From JACZWZ01 sp964194935 (GTDB lineage Bacteria; Actinomycetota; Acidimicrobiia; Spongiisociales; UBA11373), in NCBI GenBank assembly GCA_964194935.1, contig CAXMOL010000106.1:29138-93137 (forward strand): a stretch of 64,000 nt of DNA, written 5' to 3'. Made by a program: the position numbers and the translations under genes. Shown one piece after another: positions 50,327-59,057 of this stretch. The notes beneath the pieces are model-generated. The model made no database searches, was not told where the DNA came from, and saw only the letters and a list, made by a program, of their open reading frames with translations. The first letter of the stretch is position 1; each line of letters begins with the position of its first letter.

Positions 50327-51865
50327 ATCGCGGCGGATCCAGCGTGGGGCTCCAACGATGGCGAGTACTGCGATACCACCGGCAGCCACGGCGCCGGTGT
50401 CGATCCAGAACCCGGTTCCTGAGTCCAGGATGACGGTCGCGAGGTACCAGGCACTGATCCCTGCAATCGCTGCGGCGGGGAGGGCCTTGGCTGTTGTGGC
50501 TGCAAGTGGTTGGGCGTGCTCCCAGCCGGTTCTGCGGTACCAGACGATCGCCAGTGCAGCGGTGTAGATGGTGATGGCGAGAGTGCTGGCGAGTGCCAAT
50601 CCATCGATCCCCATCGATCGCTGCAGTGCCCAGTACAGGGGTAGCGCCACCGCTGTCGAAATGGTGCCGATCGTCACCGGGGCCCACATCTCTTCTCGGG
50701 CGTAGAAGCCCCGGGCCAGAATCTGTTGGACCCCCCACATGGGTATCCCGATGGCGAAGAAGACCACGGTGCTGGCCGTTGCGGCCGTATCGAAGGAGTC
50801 GAACGAGCCGCGCTCATACAGCGCCCGCACGGCAGGCACTGATAGGGCCATCAGCGCTGCAGTGGCGATCAGTGAGAACACGATGATGTATCTGACGGCT
50901 CTCCCCACTGCCTGTGCCATTTCTCGATGCTTGCCTTCCGCTACGAGGCGTGCCAAGAACGGGTAGGTAGCCACCCCGGCCGCCTGGGCAATGACGCCGA
51001 CCGGGACCAGCATCGTCTGACGTCCGAAAGTGAGCCAGGACACGCCTCCATCGGAGACCAGCGATCCGAACGTTCGTCCGAGTTGTTCGTCGAGCACTAC
51101 GAGCGATTGGCCGAGCATGAGTGGTATGGCGAGAGCGAAGTAGCGCCCTACAGCGGGGTGTCGGCGCGTCGATTGGGTCGGCCAGCGCAGTCCCTCGCGC
51201 CATGCTCCCCAGATCTGGAGCAGGAATATTCCGACAAAGGCACCTACAAGTGCTCCCCAGGCAAAACCGTCGGCCGACGGATTGTCTCTACCCAATCCGC
51301 CGATCAGCCCTCCGGCGATGATGGCCAGGTTGTAGATGATTGGGCCGATCGATGGGATGACGAACCGCTCCCGGGAGAATTGAACAGCCGTGAGCAGCTG
51401 ACCTATCACAAAGAAGACCTGAGCAGGGAGCACGATGCGGGTAAGTCGTGCTGCGGTGGCGATCTGGTCGTCGGTAAAGCCTGGCTCGATTGCCCGCAGT
51501 ATCGGTTCCACCAGCGGCATGACGACGATGACCAGTGCAGTTACGCCTATGGCGAGGGGTTTAGTCACGGCCCAGAAGGCCCGCCACGCGTCAGCATCGT
51601 CGCCTCTGGCGAACCTGCGAGTGAGAATCGGGATGAGGGTGATCGCCATGTAGGCGCCGGCCAACAGGTAGTTGAGGAAATCGGGAATGATGAAAGCGAC
51701 GAAGTACTCGTCACCGGTTGCTCCGGCTCCCAGGATCCAGGCAAAAACGACCTGACGGACCAATCCGAGGAGCCGCGACAACAGAACCCCGCCGGCCACA
51801 ATGGCTGCAGCGATACCCATCCGGCGGTAGAGGGTCTTGCCGGTGTCCTGGCCTTTTGCGGTCAC
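50291..51865 (-). CDS. murJ: MurJ-like lipid II flippase
   Basis: A 524-residue polytopic protein with about 14 membrane helices. The start MGIAAAIVAGGVLLSRLLGLVRQVVFA is the MurJ signature, followed by DEYFVAFIIPDFLNYLLAGAY and later ERGSFDSFDTAAT. MurJ moves lipid-linked peptidoglycan precursors across the membrane. The GTG at 51865 was chosen because the longer frame runs into the neighbouring ABC permease gene. A second MurJ/MviN-type protein elsewhere in the genome is possible, since this one is not next to the usual trxA/parA cluster. Confidence 0.9.
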   Translation of the reverse strand: MTAKGQDTGKTLYRRMGIAAAIVAGGVLLSRLLGLVRQVVFAWILGAGATGDEYFVAFIIPDFLNYLLAGAYMAITLIPILTRRFARGDDADAWRAFWAVTKPLAIGVTALVIVVMPLVEPILRAIEPGFTDDQIATAARLTRIVLPAQVFFVIGQLLTAVQFSRERFVIPSIGPIIYNLAIIAGGLIGGLGRDNPSADGFAWGALVGAFVGIFLLQIWGAWREGLRWPTQSTRRHPAVGRYFALAIPLMLGQSLVVLDEQLGRTFGSLVSDGGVSWLTFGRQTMLVPVGVIAQAAGVATYPFLARLVAEGKHREMAQAVGRAVRYIIVFSLIATAALMALSVPAVRALYERGSFDSFDTAATASTVVFFAIGIPMWGVQQILARGFYAREEMWAPVTIGTISTAVALPLYWALQRSMGIDGLALASTLAITIYTAALAIVWYRRTGWEHAQPLAATTAKALPAAAIAGISAWYLATVILDSGTGFWIDTGAVAAGGIAVLAIVGAPRWIRRDLASDVTDQSDH

Positions 51866-51905
51866 CCGAGCAAAGGTAGCCGTCCGGCCCTTTGGTACCG
51901 GCCTA

Positions 51906-52655
51906 TCAGGCGATGTCGCGGTTGCGCAGAAGCGCTGCCGTTGCCAGTACGGCGAGGATTCCAAGCACGGCGAGCTTGGTGACTGCGCCACCTACACCCG
52001 GAGCGATGGCCCCAAGTGGCTCGGCCAGCGCCGACTGAGATTCCGGAACCAATGCGGCGTAGGCGCTGAGGCCGATTCGAAACAGTGAGACGTTGCTGAG
52101 CGCCGGAGCTGCAAAAGAGATTCCGGTCTCCCAAACGAAGAGGTAGATGAGACCCATCAGCACGGCTTTTGATGTCAGATGGCCGAGGACGATGAACACT
52201 GCGGTGTAGCAGCCGGCACCTATCGCCAGACCGACGATCGTGGGTACAAAGGTGGACCAGTCGGAGGCCCGGATCGAAACTGCGGTCGAGGCGAACGCCC
52301 CCGACATTGCTGAGACCGTCGCCGCAGCGATCCACGCTGCGATCAACTTGGCGGTCGTGATGGCGCTGCGAGGCAGCGGCCGTACAACGAGGAACGAAAG
52401 AGTGCCGTCACGTCTCTCGTCCCCCAGCGCCGCCGACCCGAGCACGATCGAGCTGATCGGCATCACGACGAGGAAGAGCGTGGCGATCACCCCCCCGTCG
52501 TGGTAGGCGTCGAACACCCCTTCGGGGCTTCGGTTTGATGTGGTCAGCCAGACGATGACACCTGGAATGAGCCCCAGCAGACCGAGGACCAACAGTCGGC
52601 GGCCTCCGAGGAGCTGTCGCAGCGTGACTTTCACGATTGCAAGCGTTCCGGTCAT
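51906..52655 (-). CDS. ABC-2 type exporter permease
   Basis: A 249-residue membrane protein with six hydrophobic helices and the ABC-2 motif GDERRDGTLSFLVVRPLPRSAI after the second helix. Together with the ATPase at 52652-53584 it forms an exporter. The start overlaps the ATPase stop by 4 bp. The substrate is unknown. Confidence 0.88.
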   Translation of the reverse strand: MTGTLAIVKVTLRQLLGGRRLLVLGLLGLIPGVIVWLTTSNRSPEGVFDAYHDGGVIATLFLVVMPISSIVLGSAALGDERRDGTLSFLVVRPLPRSAITTAKLIAAWIAAATVSAMSGAFASTAVSIRASDWSTFVPTIVGLAIGAGCYTAVFIVLGHLTSKAVLMGLIYLFVWETGISFAAPALSNVSLFRIGLSAYAALVPESQSALAEPLGAIAPGVGGAVTKLAVLGILAVLATAALLRNRDIA

Positions 52656-53584
52656 CGACGCCTCACCAGGTAGCGGAAGACGCTCTCGAGCGATTCGTCC
52701 TCCGGCTCGAACCCGACGACCCGCGACCCGGTGTCGCGGGAGATCTCGGGGATGCTGCGGCCCAGCGCCCCCAGATCGTTGGTCTCTACATGGAGCAAGG
52801 GGCCGTCGATCTCGACCGAGGACACATGATCGACGGATATCAATGGAGCAGCGACAGCTCGCGGATCGGTGGTCTCGACCCGGACCCGGTATGGAATGTC
52901 CGACATGGCCTCCCGGATCGATGACACGTCACCGGCCGCTGCCAGCTTGCCGTCGACCACGGCAAGCACTCGATCCGCCATCCGTTCCACCTCGGCCAGC
53001 ACGTGTGAAGAGACGATCACGGTGCGGTCTTGGGCGAGTCGTTGGAAGGTCGCGATCAGCTTGGCGCGCTGGACAGGGTCGGTGCCGTTCAGCGGTTCAT
53101 CGAGGATGAGGATGGTCGGGTCAGAGATAAGAGCGGCGGCGACCTTTATCCGCTGCCGCATTCCCTTGCTAAACCCCGAGATGGGTCGATCGGCGGCGTC
53201 GTTCAGTTCGACGGCGTCCAGCATGTCGTCGACTCGATCGGTGCCCGACCCAGAGAGCTGCGCCGCATATCGGATGAACTGTCGGCCGGTGAGGAATCCG
53301 TAGACGGCGTCCTCCTCGGGAACCATCGCCACCGATGCGTACACGGCGGGTGTTCGTCTCGGGTTCTCGTCGAGGACGGTGACGGAGCCATCGGAGGGCT
53401 GTAGAAGACCGGCGATTATTCGCAACAGCGTGGTCTTGCCGGCCCCGTTTGGTCCCAGTAAACCGGTGAGTCCGGGTCCGAATGAGCACGAGAGGTCAGA
53501 CACGGCGACCTTCTGACCGAACCATTTCGAGACGCCGTCGATGACCACGGTCGGTTCGGGGGCAAAGGCGGGTGAGCTGGTCAC
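52652..53584 (-). CDS. ABC exporter ATP-binding protein
   Basis: A 310-residue ATPase: Walker A GLLGPNGAGKTTLLR, signature ISGFSKGMRQRIKVAAAL, Walker B LILDEPLNGTDP and the switch His in VIVSSHVL. The family usually has LSGG-like at the signature; here it is FSKGM, typical of ABC-2 export ATPases. Start GTG 53584 overlaps the stop of the next permease gene. A C-terminal domain of about 90 residues follows the core. Confidence 0.93.
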   Translation of the reverse strand: MTSSPAFAPEPTVVIDGVSKWFGQKVAVSDLSCSFGPGLTGLLGPNGAGKTTLLRIIAGLLQPSDGSVTVLDENPRRTPAVYASVAMVPEEDAVYGFLTGRQFIRYAAQLSGSGTDRVDDMLDAVELNDAADRPISGFSKGMRQRIKVAAALISDPTILILDEPLNGTDPVQRAKLIATFQRLAQDRTVIVSSHVLAEVERMADRVLAVVDGKLAAAGDVSSIREAMSDIPYRVRVETTDPRAVAAPLISVDHVSSVEIDGPLLHVETNDLGALGRSIPEISRDTGSRVVGFEPEDESLESVFRYLVRRR

Positions 53585-54441
53585 GCCGCCCTCCGATAGC
53601 GGCCGACGACGACCAGCCCGCTGGCGACCGCCAGGACCACGATGACCCCGAGCGACGCAATCGGCTCCATACCGGCCCGCGCCGGGATCCAGTCGCCTTG
53701 GGGAGAACCGAGGATCCAGTCCTTTATGTATCCGGGATGATCGAGGATCGCTCCAAGACCAAATATCGAATAGCCGGCATCCACCAGCGCCGCGGTCGCG
53801 CCCGACATCATGACGATGCCGAGAAAGACTCCGGCCGCGACCGCGGTTCGCTTGGAGAAAGCAGCGACCAAGAATGCGATCGAGGTGTATCCGACGAAGT
53901 AAACGATCGACGCGAGGGCGGTCTGCCACAGGATCTCGTAATTGTCGGTCACGTACGAGCCGAACCCTGCGACCCAGGCACGTCCGGTGAACAGGACCAA
54001 GTGGGGTATCCACAAGAAGGCAAACACCACGATGGCCAACGCCGTCGCCCGCCCGGCGACGTAATCGGGCGTGGTCAGCGGCCGAGATGCGTAAACCGAC
54101 ATGGTTCCGTGCACCCGATCAGGGATAAGCAGCTCGCTCGATGCAAGCGCCACAAAGATCAGTGCCATCGAACCGTTGAGGTCGAAATAGCTGGCGTGAC
54201 CGAACAGCGTCGCACTCACGTCGAATTCGCCTGCGATCACTCCGAACGCGGTGAAGAAGAGGGCCGGGATGACCGCGATCGCCATGAGTGCTGCCGGAAG
54301 GATCTTGCTTCGGGCGCGACGCCGCAACCCCAGGACCCGCCGCAATCCGTCGCGCACCAATGCTCGACGGGCCCCCGATCGCCCGAGCCGTATCCCTTCA
54401 TGCGGTTTGTACCCAAGGTCGAAGACGATTCCCTCAGCCAT
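53581..54441 (-). CDS. ABC-2 type exporter permease
   Basis: A 286-residue permease with six helices and the motif IPDRVHGTMSVYASRPLTTPDYVAGR. The N-terminal part is basic (RRVLGLRRRARSK) on the cytoplasmic side. Start ATG 54441 (MAEGIVFDLGYKPHEG) overlaps the end of the ATPase gene before it by 8 bp. The four ABC genes form one operon of two ATPase-permease pairs. Confidence 0.88.
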   Translation of the reverse strand: MAEGIVFDLGYKPHEGIRLGRSGARRALVRDGLRRVLGLRRRARSKILPAALMAIAVIPALFFTAFGVIAGEFDVSATLFGHASYFDLNGSMALIFVALASSELLIPDRVHGTMSVYASRPLTTPDYVAGRATALAIVVFAFLWIPHLVLFTGRAWVAGFGSYVTDNYEILWQTALASIVYFVGYTSIAFLVAAFSKRTAVAAGVFLGIVMMSGATAALVDAGYSIFGLGAILDHPGYIKDWILGSPQGDWIPARAGMEPIASLGVIVVLAVASGLVVVGRYRRAA

Positions 54442-55348
54442 CGGAATCACCTCCGGACATGAACACGTCCTCAAGTGTCGTGCGCTTCGTGCCGAGCCGG
54501 CGAAAGGCGGCGCCGGCGTCGAGGACGGCGTCGCGTGCGATGGTGAATGGATCACTGCCGGGAGCCGAGATCGTCAGCGACGATCCGTCGATCTCGACCG
54601 AGGCGCCCATGCCGACGGCGAGTTGGGCGACCGCGGCGGCGTCTCCGATTACTTCCAACTCGGCGACGTCGGGTGTCGACAGGGCCGTGAGCGGACCGGA
54701 CCGCAGCACCTTGCCGCCATCCAACATCACCACCCAATCGCAGGTGGACTCGATGTCGGTGAGGACATGTGAGGAAATGATGGCGTTTATCCCGAACTCA
54801 TCGAGACGGCGGACCAGGTCGAGCATCTCGGCTCGCCCTTCGGGGTCCAGGCCGGCTGTTGGCTCGTCGAGCAGCACCAGATCCGGGTCATGCACGAGTG
54901 CTTGAGCGAGCTTGGCCCGTTGCTTCATTCCCGTCGAAAACCCGCCCATGTAGCGGAACCGTTCCTCGTGGAGGCCGACCAAGCCGAGGATGTCGCTGGC
55001 GCGCTGCCGGGCGGCGCGGACCGGTAACCCGCCCAGCTCGGCGGCATATCCGAGGAAATCCGAGGCGGTTTGGTCGGGGGGAAGGCAGTCTCTTTCAGGC
55101 ATCCATCCGACCTGAGACCGAACCTCGAGGGTTTGCTGCGGCATGGAGTGCCCGAGCACTCGGATCGATCCCTCCCCAGGCGAGAGGACACCGAGCAGAA
55201 GCTTAAGAAGCGTGGTCTTGCCCGCACCGTTTGCTCCGACCAGACCGATTCGACCAGCCGGGACATCGACCGAAACCCCATCAAGGGCAACGATATCGCC
55301 GTAGGCAAAACGCAACCCGGTGATCGAAAGGATCGATGTGTCAGTCAC
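54434..55348 (-). CDS. ABC exporter ATP-binding protein
   Basis: A 304-residue ATPase: Walker A GLVGANGAGKTTLLK, signature GFSTGMKQRAKLAQAL, Walker B LVLLDEPTAGLDP and IISSHVLTD. It is the partner of the permease at 53581-54441 and a likely paralogue of the ATPase at 52652. The start may be GTG 55348 (used here) or ATG 55372, which adds eight residues. Confidence 0.92.
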   Translation of the reverse strand: MTDTSILSITGLRFAYGDIVALDGVSVDVPAGRIGLVGANGAGKTTLLKLLLGVLSPGEGSIRVLGHSMPQQTLEVRSQVGWMPERDCLPPDQTASDFLGYAAELGGLPVRAARQRASDILGLVGLHEERFRYMGGFSTGMKQRAKLAQALVHDPDLVLLDEPTAGLDPEGRAEMLDLVRRLDEFGINAIISSHVLTDIESTCDWVVMLDGGKVLRSGPLTALSTPDVAELEVIGDAAAVAQLAVGMGASVEIDGSSLTISAPGSDPFTIARDAVLDAGAAFRRLGTKRTTLEDVFMSGGDSDG

Positions 55349-55358
55349 GGCGGTGACG

Positions 55359-56273
55359 CTACCCGGGTGCATGTGACGGCGCTCGGGTCGAATGTCCCGA
55401 TCGGGTGGCTCGATCGGTGAGGACCACCCCGGCGAGGATAAGAGCACCGCCGGCGAGGATCGCCCAGGTGATCTTCTCATCCAATAGGACAGCGCCGAGG
55501 ACGATCGCAACGATGGGGATGACGTAGCCGGTCAGCGAAGCCTGGGTCGCAGTTACGAGCTTCATTGCCTCGTAGAAGGCGAGAAACGGCAGGGCTGTTG
55601 AGAGCAGCCCGGCGGTGACGATCAGCATCCAGCCGAAGGCGGTGAAATCGCTGGGGATACCATCTGTAAACGGGATCAGCAGCACCAGAAGCGTCGCCCC
55701 AACTGCAAACTGGGGGAGCGCCAATCCGGCGGGGTCGAGTCCCCCCAGAACCCGCTTGGCATACAGGATGCCGAACGAGGCCAGGGACAGTCCGGCGAGG
55801 CTCAGCCCGATCGCGAGAGCCGCATTGCCTCCCTCTTCGAGCCCACTGTCACCCGCGGCGAGGAGCAGCAGCACGCCGGAGAATGAGACCGACAATCCCA
55901 TCACCTTGGGACCGGTCAGGCGTTCGTCGCCCAGGAAATGAGCCCACAGCGCGGTCCCGATCGGGATATTGGCGACGAGTAGCCCTACGAATCCGGCTGA
56001 TGCGTACACGACCGCCAATGTCAGCAATAGAAAGGGAGCAGCGAGATTCACCGACCCCAGGACCAGACCGGCACGCCATGAGGCGGAGTCCGTCGGAACC
56101 GGCCGTCTGACGATGCGGAGATATATCAGCATCGCGATCACCGCGACGCCCGTGCGATAGGCGCTGAATTCGACCGGGTCGACGCCCTGGTCGAATGAGG
56201 CACGGGTGATTACACCGCCGAGACCCCAGCCAAGGGCGGCGACGAGCAGGAGGAGCCATGAGCGGAGTTGCAC
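55359..56273 (-). CDS. EamA/DMT-family transporter
   Basis: A 304-residue membrane protein with ten helices in two EamA repeats (WLLLLVAALGWGLGGVITRAS and later GYVIPIVAIVLGAVLLDEKITW). Such carriers export amino acids or other metabolites. The C-terminal tail is basic and cytoplasmic. It lies just upstream of the ABC operon in the same direction. Confidence 0.9.
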   Translation of the reverse strand: MQLRSWLLLLVAALGWGLGGVITRASFDQGVDPVEFSAYRTGVAVIAMLIYLRIVRRPVPTDSASWRAGLVLGSVNLAAPFLLLTLAVVYASAGFVGLLVANIPIGTALWAHFLGDERLTGPKVMGLSVSFSGVLLLLAAGDSGLEEGGNAALAIGLSLAGLSLASFGILYAKRVLGGLDPAGLALPQFAVGATLLVLLIPFTDGIPSDFTAFGWMLIVTAGLLSTALPFLAFYEAMKLVTATQASLTGYVIPIVAIVLGAVLLDEKITWAILAGGALILAGVVLTDRATRSGHSTRAPSHAPG

Positions 56274-56298
56274 CAGGTGAGGCTAGGGGTCGGCCGGG

Positions 56299-56880
56299 TC
56301 ACTGAATTCGATTCCGAAGCCGGGTCCACCACCCGGTGGTCTGGGTCGACTCCGTGGCGGTCGATTCGGATCGCGGTGAGGCCGTCGCGTTGCGAAGCTC
56401 GTCGCGATCGGAGCGCATCTCGGACAGCCGTTCTCGCAAGAAGGTTGCCTCGGTTTCGGCCTTGGCCGCTCGTTCTCGGGCGTCGGCCAGATGCATGCCG
56501 GCCTCGTGAAGGTTGCCGAGTTGGTCCATGAGTTTGTCCCATGCGTCTCTCGGCACGAGCATCGAGGACCCATCGCTGCTGGGCCCGGCCGACCGGTCCG
56601 GTGTCGGCGCCGTCCGCGGCGCGTGGCGACTGAGTCGATGTGCAACCGATTCCGGGGTCACCATCCACTGCTCCCCGTGTGACCCTTTGGCGCGAACGGC
56701 GTCCACCGAACCGCCGCGTGACCAAGCCCGCAAGGTCGAGACCCGAACCCCAAAGCGATGCTCAGCTTCGCGCAGGCTGATTCGACCCTCGATCGACGGT
56801 TCGGCGCCGGACCTGGCCCGACTGCGGGTCGTGGGGCGTGGGGTCGGCTGATCCCATATGAAGGCTGCGTCGTCTGCCAC
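56299..56880 (-). CDS. HTH (MerR/excisionase-like) coiled-coil protein, candidate BMC regulator
   Basis: A 193-residue protein. Residues about 34-75 (ISLREAEHRFGVRVSTLRAWSRGG) form a winged-helix/MerR-like DNA-binding domain. Residues about 108-165 are a Glu/Arg/Ala-rich coiled coil, and the end is a basic aromatic tail (GWWTRLRNRIQ). The start GTG 56880 lies 69 bp from, and divergent to, the microcompartment operon. That position makes it the likely regulator of the operon, which is inference. The protein family was not identified beyond the HTH. Confidence 0.7.
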   Translation of the reverse strand: MADDAAFIWDQPTPRPTTRSRARSGAEPSIEGRISLREAEHRFGVRVSTLRAWSRGGSVDAVRAKGSHGEQWMVTPESVAHRLSRHAPRTAPTPDRSAGPSSDGSSMLVPRDAWDKLMDQLGNLHEAGMHLADARERAAKAETEATFLRERLSEMRSDRDELRNATASPRSESTATESTQTTGWWTRLRNRIQ

Positions 56881-56937
56881 TTTGATCTTTCGTCGAACCG
56901 TGAGCCTAGGCCTCCGGCCTGAGGGTGGTCTTCGTGG

Positions 56938-56943
56938 GATAAT
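56938..56943 (+). promoter_or_regulatory. Candidate -10 box of the microcompartment operon (leaderless)
   Basis: GATAAT ends 6 nt before the GTG of rpiB at 56950, so the mRNA would start at the first codon. About 20 bp upstream is a short symmetric element aggcc-tcc-ggcct that could be an operator for the divergent HTH protein. No consensus -35 is visible. Confidence 0.5.
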
Positions 56944-56949
56944 CGAAAC

Positions 56950-57540
56950 GTGCCGCGCCTCGAGATCCCGGGAGAAGACGAGATTCGTGCCCTTGTGGGC
57001 CGGATCGTCGACCGTATCTCCGAGAGGCCCGCTGCCGAGATCCTGCCTACCGAGCCGGTTGCTGACGGTGACCAAACCGAAGCTGCGATTGCTGTCGGGG
57101 CTGATCACGGCGGCTATCCCCTGAAGGAACGAATCGCGTTTCGGCTACGAGAGCAGGGGCATGATGTCGTCGACTGTGGAACGAACTCAGCCGAGGCTGT
57201 GGACTATCCCGATTTTGCGTTGGCGGTGGCCGAGAAAGTGGCAGCCGGTGAATGTCGCTTTGGAGTAATTGTCGACGGCGCCGGAATCGGCTCCGCGATG
57301 GTGGCCAACAAGGTGCCGGGGGTCCGGGCTGCCCTTTGCTATGACGTTTCCTCGGCCCGCAACAGCCGTGAACACAACCACGCCAACGTCCTCACGCTCG
57401 GTGCCGGACTGATCGGCGAGAATTTGGCGGTAGAGATCGTGGAAGCGTGGTTGGCCACGCCTTGGGGAGAAGGCCGCCATGCACGTAGGGTCGACAAGAT
57501 CGACGGGGTCGATGCGAAGTACGCGAGGAGCACCGCGTGA
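56950..57540 (+). CDS. rpiB: RpiB-like sugar-phosphate isomerase, microcompartment cargo
   Basis: A 196-residue LacAB/RpiB protein, longer than the usual ~150. The first ~40 residues are an extra amphipathic helix (EDEIRALVGRIVDRIS) and a Pro-rich linker, resembling a cargo-targeting peptide. The fold motifs follow: AVGADHGGYPLKE, ANKVPGVRAALCYD, SREHNHANVLTLGAGLIG. RpiB interconverts ribose 5-phosphate and ribulose 5-phosphate. The catalytic Cys of E. coli RpiB (CGTGIG) is Asp109 here (VDGAGIGS), and the Glu used in M. tuberculosis RpiB is Ser. The substrate or mechanism may therefore differ. It is the first gene of the BMC operon. Confidence 0.92.
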   Translation: MPRLEIPGEDEIRALVGRIVDRISERPAAEILPTEPVADGDQTEAAIAVGADHGGYPLKERIAFRLREQGHDVVDCGTNSAEAVDYPDFALAVAEKVAAGECRFGVIVDGAGIGSAMVANKVPGVRAALCYDVSSARNSREHNHANVLTLGAGLIGENLAVEIVEAWLATPWGEGRHARRVDKIDGVDAKYARSTA

Positions 57541-58394
57541 GCGAACGCGAGGAACTAATCGAGGCCATTACCGCTGAGGTGCTGGCATCCATCGCCGGTC
57601 AGGCCTGGGACGATTATCTGTCGTGCGTCGGAGATTGCGCTGCCCATTCATCCGAGAAGGTGCGCTCGGTGATTGCAGCCGGGGCGGCGCGAGTGTCGTA
57701 TATCGGAAACGGCGCCGATGTCCCGATCGATATCGCCGGCTTTATCGATCACACGTTGTTGAAACCCGATGCGACCGCGACCGAGGTCGATCGGATGTGT
57801 GATGAGGCGATGGAATACGGATTTGCCAGCGTGTGTGTCAATTCGACCTGGGCCAAACGCGTCGCCGAGAGGATGCGCGACTCCGATGTCATCACTTGCT
57901 GTGTGGTCGGATTCCCGCTGGGCGCCACCATGCCCGAGATAAAGGCGATGGAAGCGCGTCGGGCGATACGCGATGGTGCTCGTGAGATCGATATGGTCGT
58001 CAACATCGGTGCTCTCAAGTCGGGTGACTACGCCCTGGTGGAGCGTGACATATCTGGAGTAGCCGAGGCCTGCCGCGATGCCGGAGCCGTGTGCAAGGTG
58101 ATCATCGAAGCAGCGCTGCTCGACGATCAGGAGAAGGTGATCGTGTCGCAGATCGCCAAGCAGAGCAAGGCCCACTTTGTAAAGACATCGACCGGCTTCG
58201 GTCCCGGAGGGGCAACGGTGTACGACGTTGCACTGATGCGAGAAGCGGTTGGGCCGGAGATGGGGGTAAAGGCTTCTGGCGGAATCAGGAACGCCGAGGA
58301 CGCAAAACAGATGATCGCTGCCGGAGCAACGAGAATAGGGGCGTCGGCTGGAATCGAGATCGTGACTGGAGGGACATCTAGTGGCCAGTATTGA
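57537..58394 (+). CDS. deoC: Deoxyribose-phosphate aldolase, microcompartment cargo
   Basis: A 285-residue DERA. It splits 2-deoxyribose 5-phosphate into glyceraldehyde 3-phosphate and acetaldehyde. The Schiff-base lysine is in HFVKTSTGFGPGG (Lys216); the second Lys is in VKASGGIRN and the Asp in REIDMVVNIGALKSG. Compared with the usual ~220-250 residues it has a ~60-residue N-terminal extension that starts with an amphipathic helix (REELIEAITAEVLASIAG), likely the targeting peptide. Start GTG 57537 overlaps rpiB by 4 bp; the stop overlaps the shell gene by 14 bp. Confidence 0.95.
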   Translation: MSEREELIEAITAEVLASIAGQAWDDYLSCVGDCAAHSSEKVRSVIAAGAARVSYIGNGADVPIDIAGFIDHTLLKPDATATEVDRMCDEAMEYGFASVCVNSTWAKRVAERMRDSDVITCCVVGFPLGATMPEIKAMEARRAIRDGAREIDMVVNIGALKSGDYALVERDISGVAEACRDAGAVCKVIIEAALLDDQEKVIVSQIAKQSKAHFVKTSTGFGPGGATVYDVALMREAVGPEMGVKASGGIRNAEDAKQMIAAGATRIGASAGIEIVTGGTSSGQY

Positions 58395-59007
58395 CCTTCG
58401 AGGGTATTCGTTCCTCGACAACCTCCAGCCGCAGTACGCGGCGTTCCTGGGAACGATCGCCCAGGGGTTCCTCCCGCTTGCAGGTGATGCCAGCCTCTAC
58501 ATCGAGATTTCCCCCGGCATCGAGATCAACCGCCTCACCGATATTGCGCTCAAATCCACCAAGGTGAAGCCGGGTATGCAGGTCGTGGAACGGTACTTCG
58601 GTCTGCTCGAGGTCCACTCTCCCGACCAGGCCGATGTTCGGGCCGCCGGCGCTGCCATCCTCGATGAGATCGGCCACGTCGAGACTGATCGAATGAAACC
58701 GCGCATCGCTTCGTCGCAGCTCATTCGTCGCATCGACGACCATCAAGCGCAGCTGATCAACCGGATGCGTCACGGCCAGATGATCATTCCGGGCCAAACT
58801 CTGTACGTACTCGAGATGGAGCCCGCCTCCTACGCTGCGATCGCCGCCAACGAAGCCGAGAAGGCTGCCAAGATCAATGTGCTCGAAGTCCGGTCGTTTG
58901 GTGCGCTCGGCCGGGTGTACCTGGGCGGCGAGGAGGCCGACATCGATGTTGGCTGGCGTGCAGCAGTCGCCGCGCTCGAGGCGCTGGAGGGTCGCACCGC
59001 AGACTGA
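58381..59007 (+). CDS. Tandem-domain BMC shell protein (BMC-T, probably permuted)
   Basis: A 208-residue shell protein with two BMC domains (about 1-100 and 105-205). The order of elements (an opening LRGYSFLDNLQPQYAAFLG..., then ..VKPGMQVVERYFGLLEVHSPDQADVRAAGAAIL) suggests the circularly permuted type seen in EutL and CsoS1D, whose trimers stack and have a gated central pore. It would let large cofactors or sugar phosphates cross the shell. Assignment to BMC-T is firm; permutation is my reading and needs a structure model. Confidence 0.85.
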   Translation: MASIDLRGYSFLDNLQPQYAAFLGTIAQGFLPLAGDASLYIEISPGIEINRLTDIALKSTKVKPGMQVVERYFGLLEVHSPDQADVRAAGAAILDEIGHVETDRMKPRIASSQLIRRIDDHQAQLINRMRHGQMIIPGQTLYVLEMEPASYAAIAANEAEKAAKINVLEVRSFGALGRVYLGGEEADIDVGWRAAVAALEALEGRTAD

Positions 59008-59057
59008 TAGCGGTCGTGTAACGAAGATTTGGCAATGGAAAAGGAGAACGAGAGCAC

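Noticed and set aside
50927..51982. 351-codon plus-strand frame opposite murJ
   Set aside because: Antisense to a clear MurJ; its composition is that of a complementary strand of membrane helices.
53572..54462. 296-codon plus-strand frame opposite the ABC permease
   Set aside because: Very charged low-complexity product, antisense to a clear ABC-2 permease.
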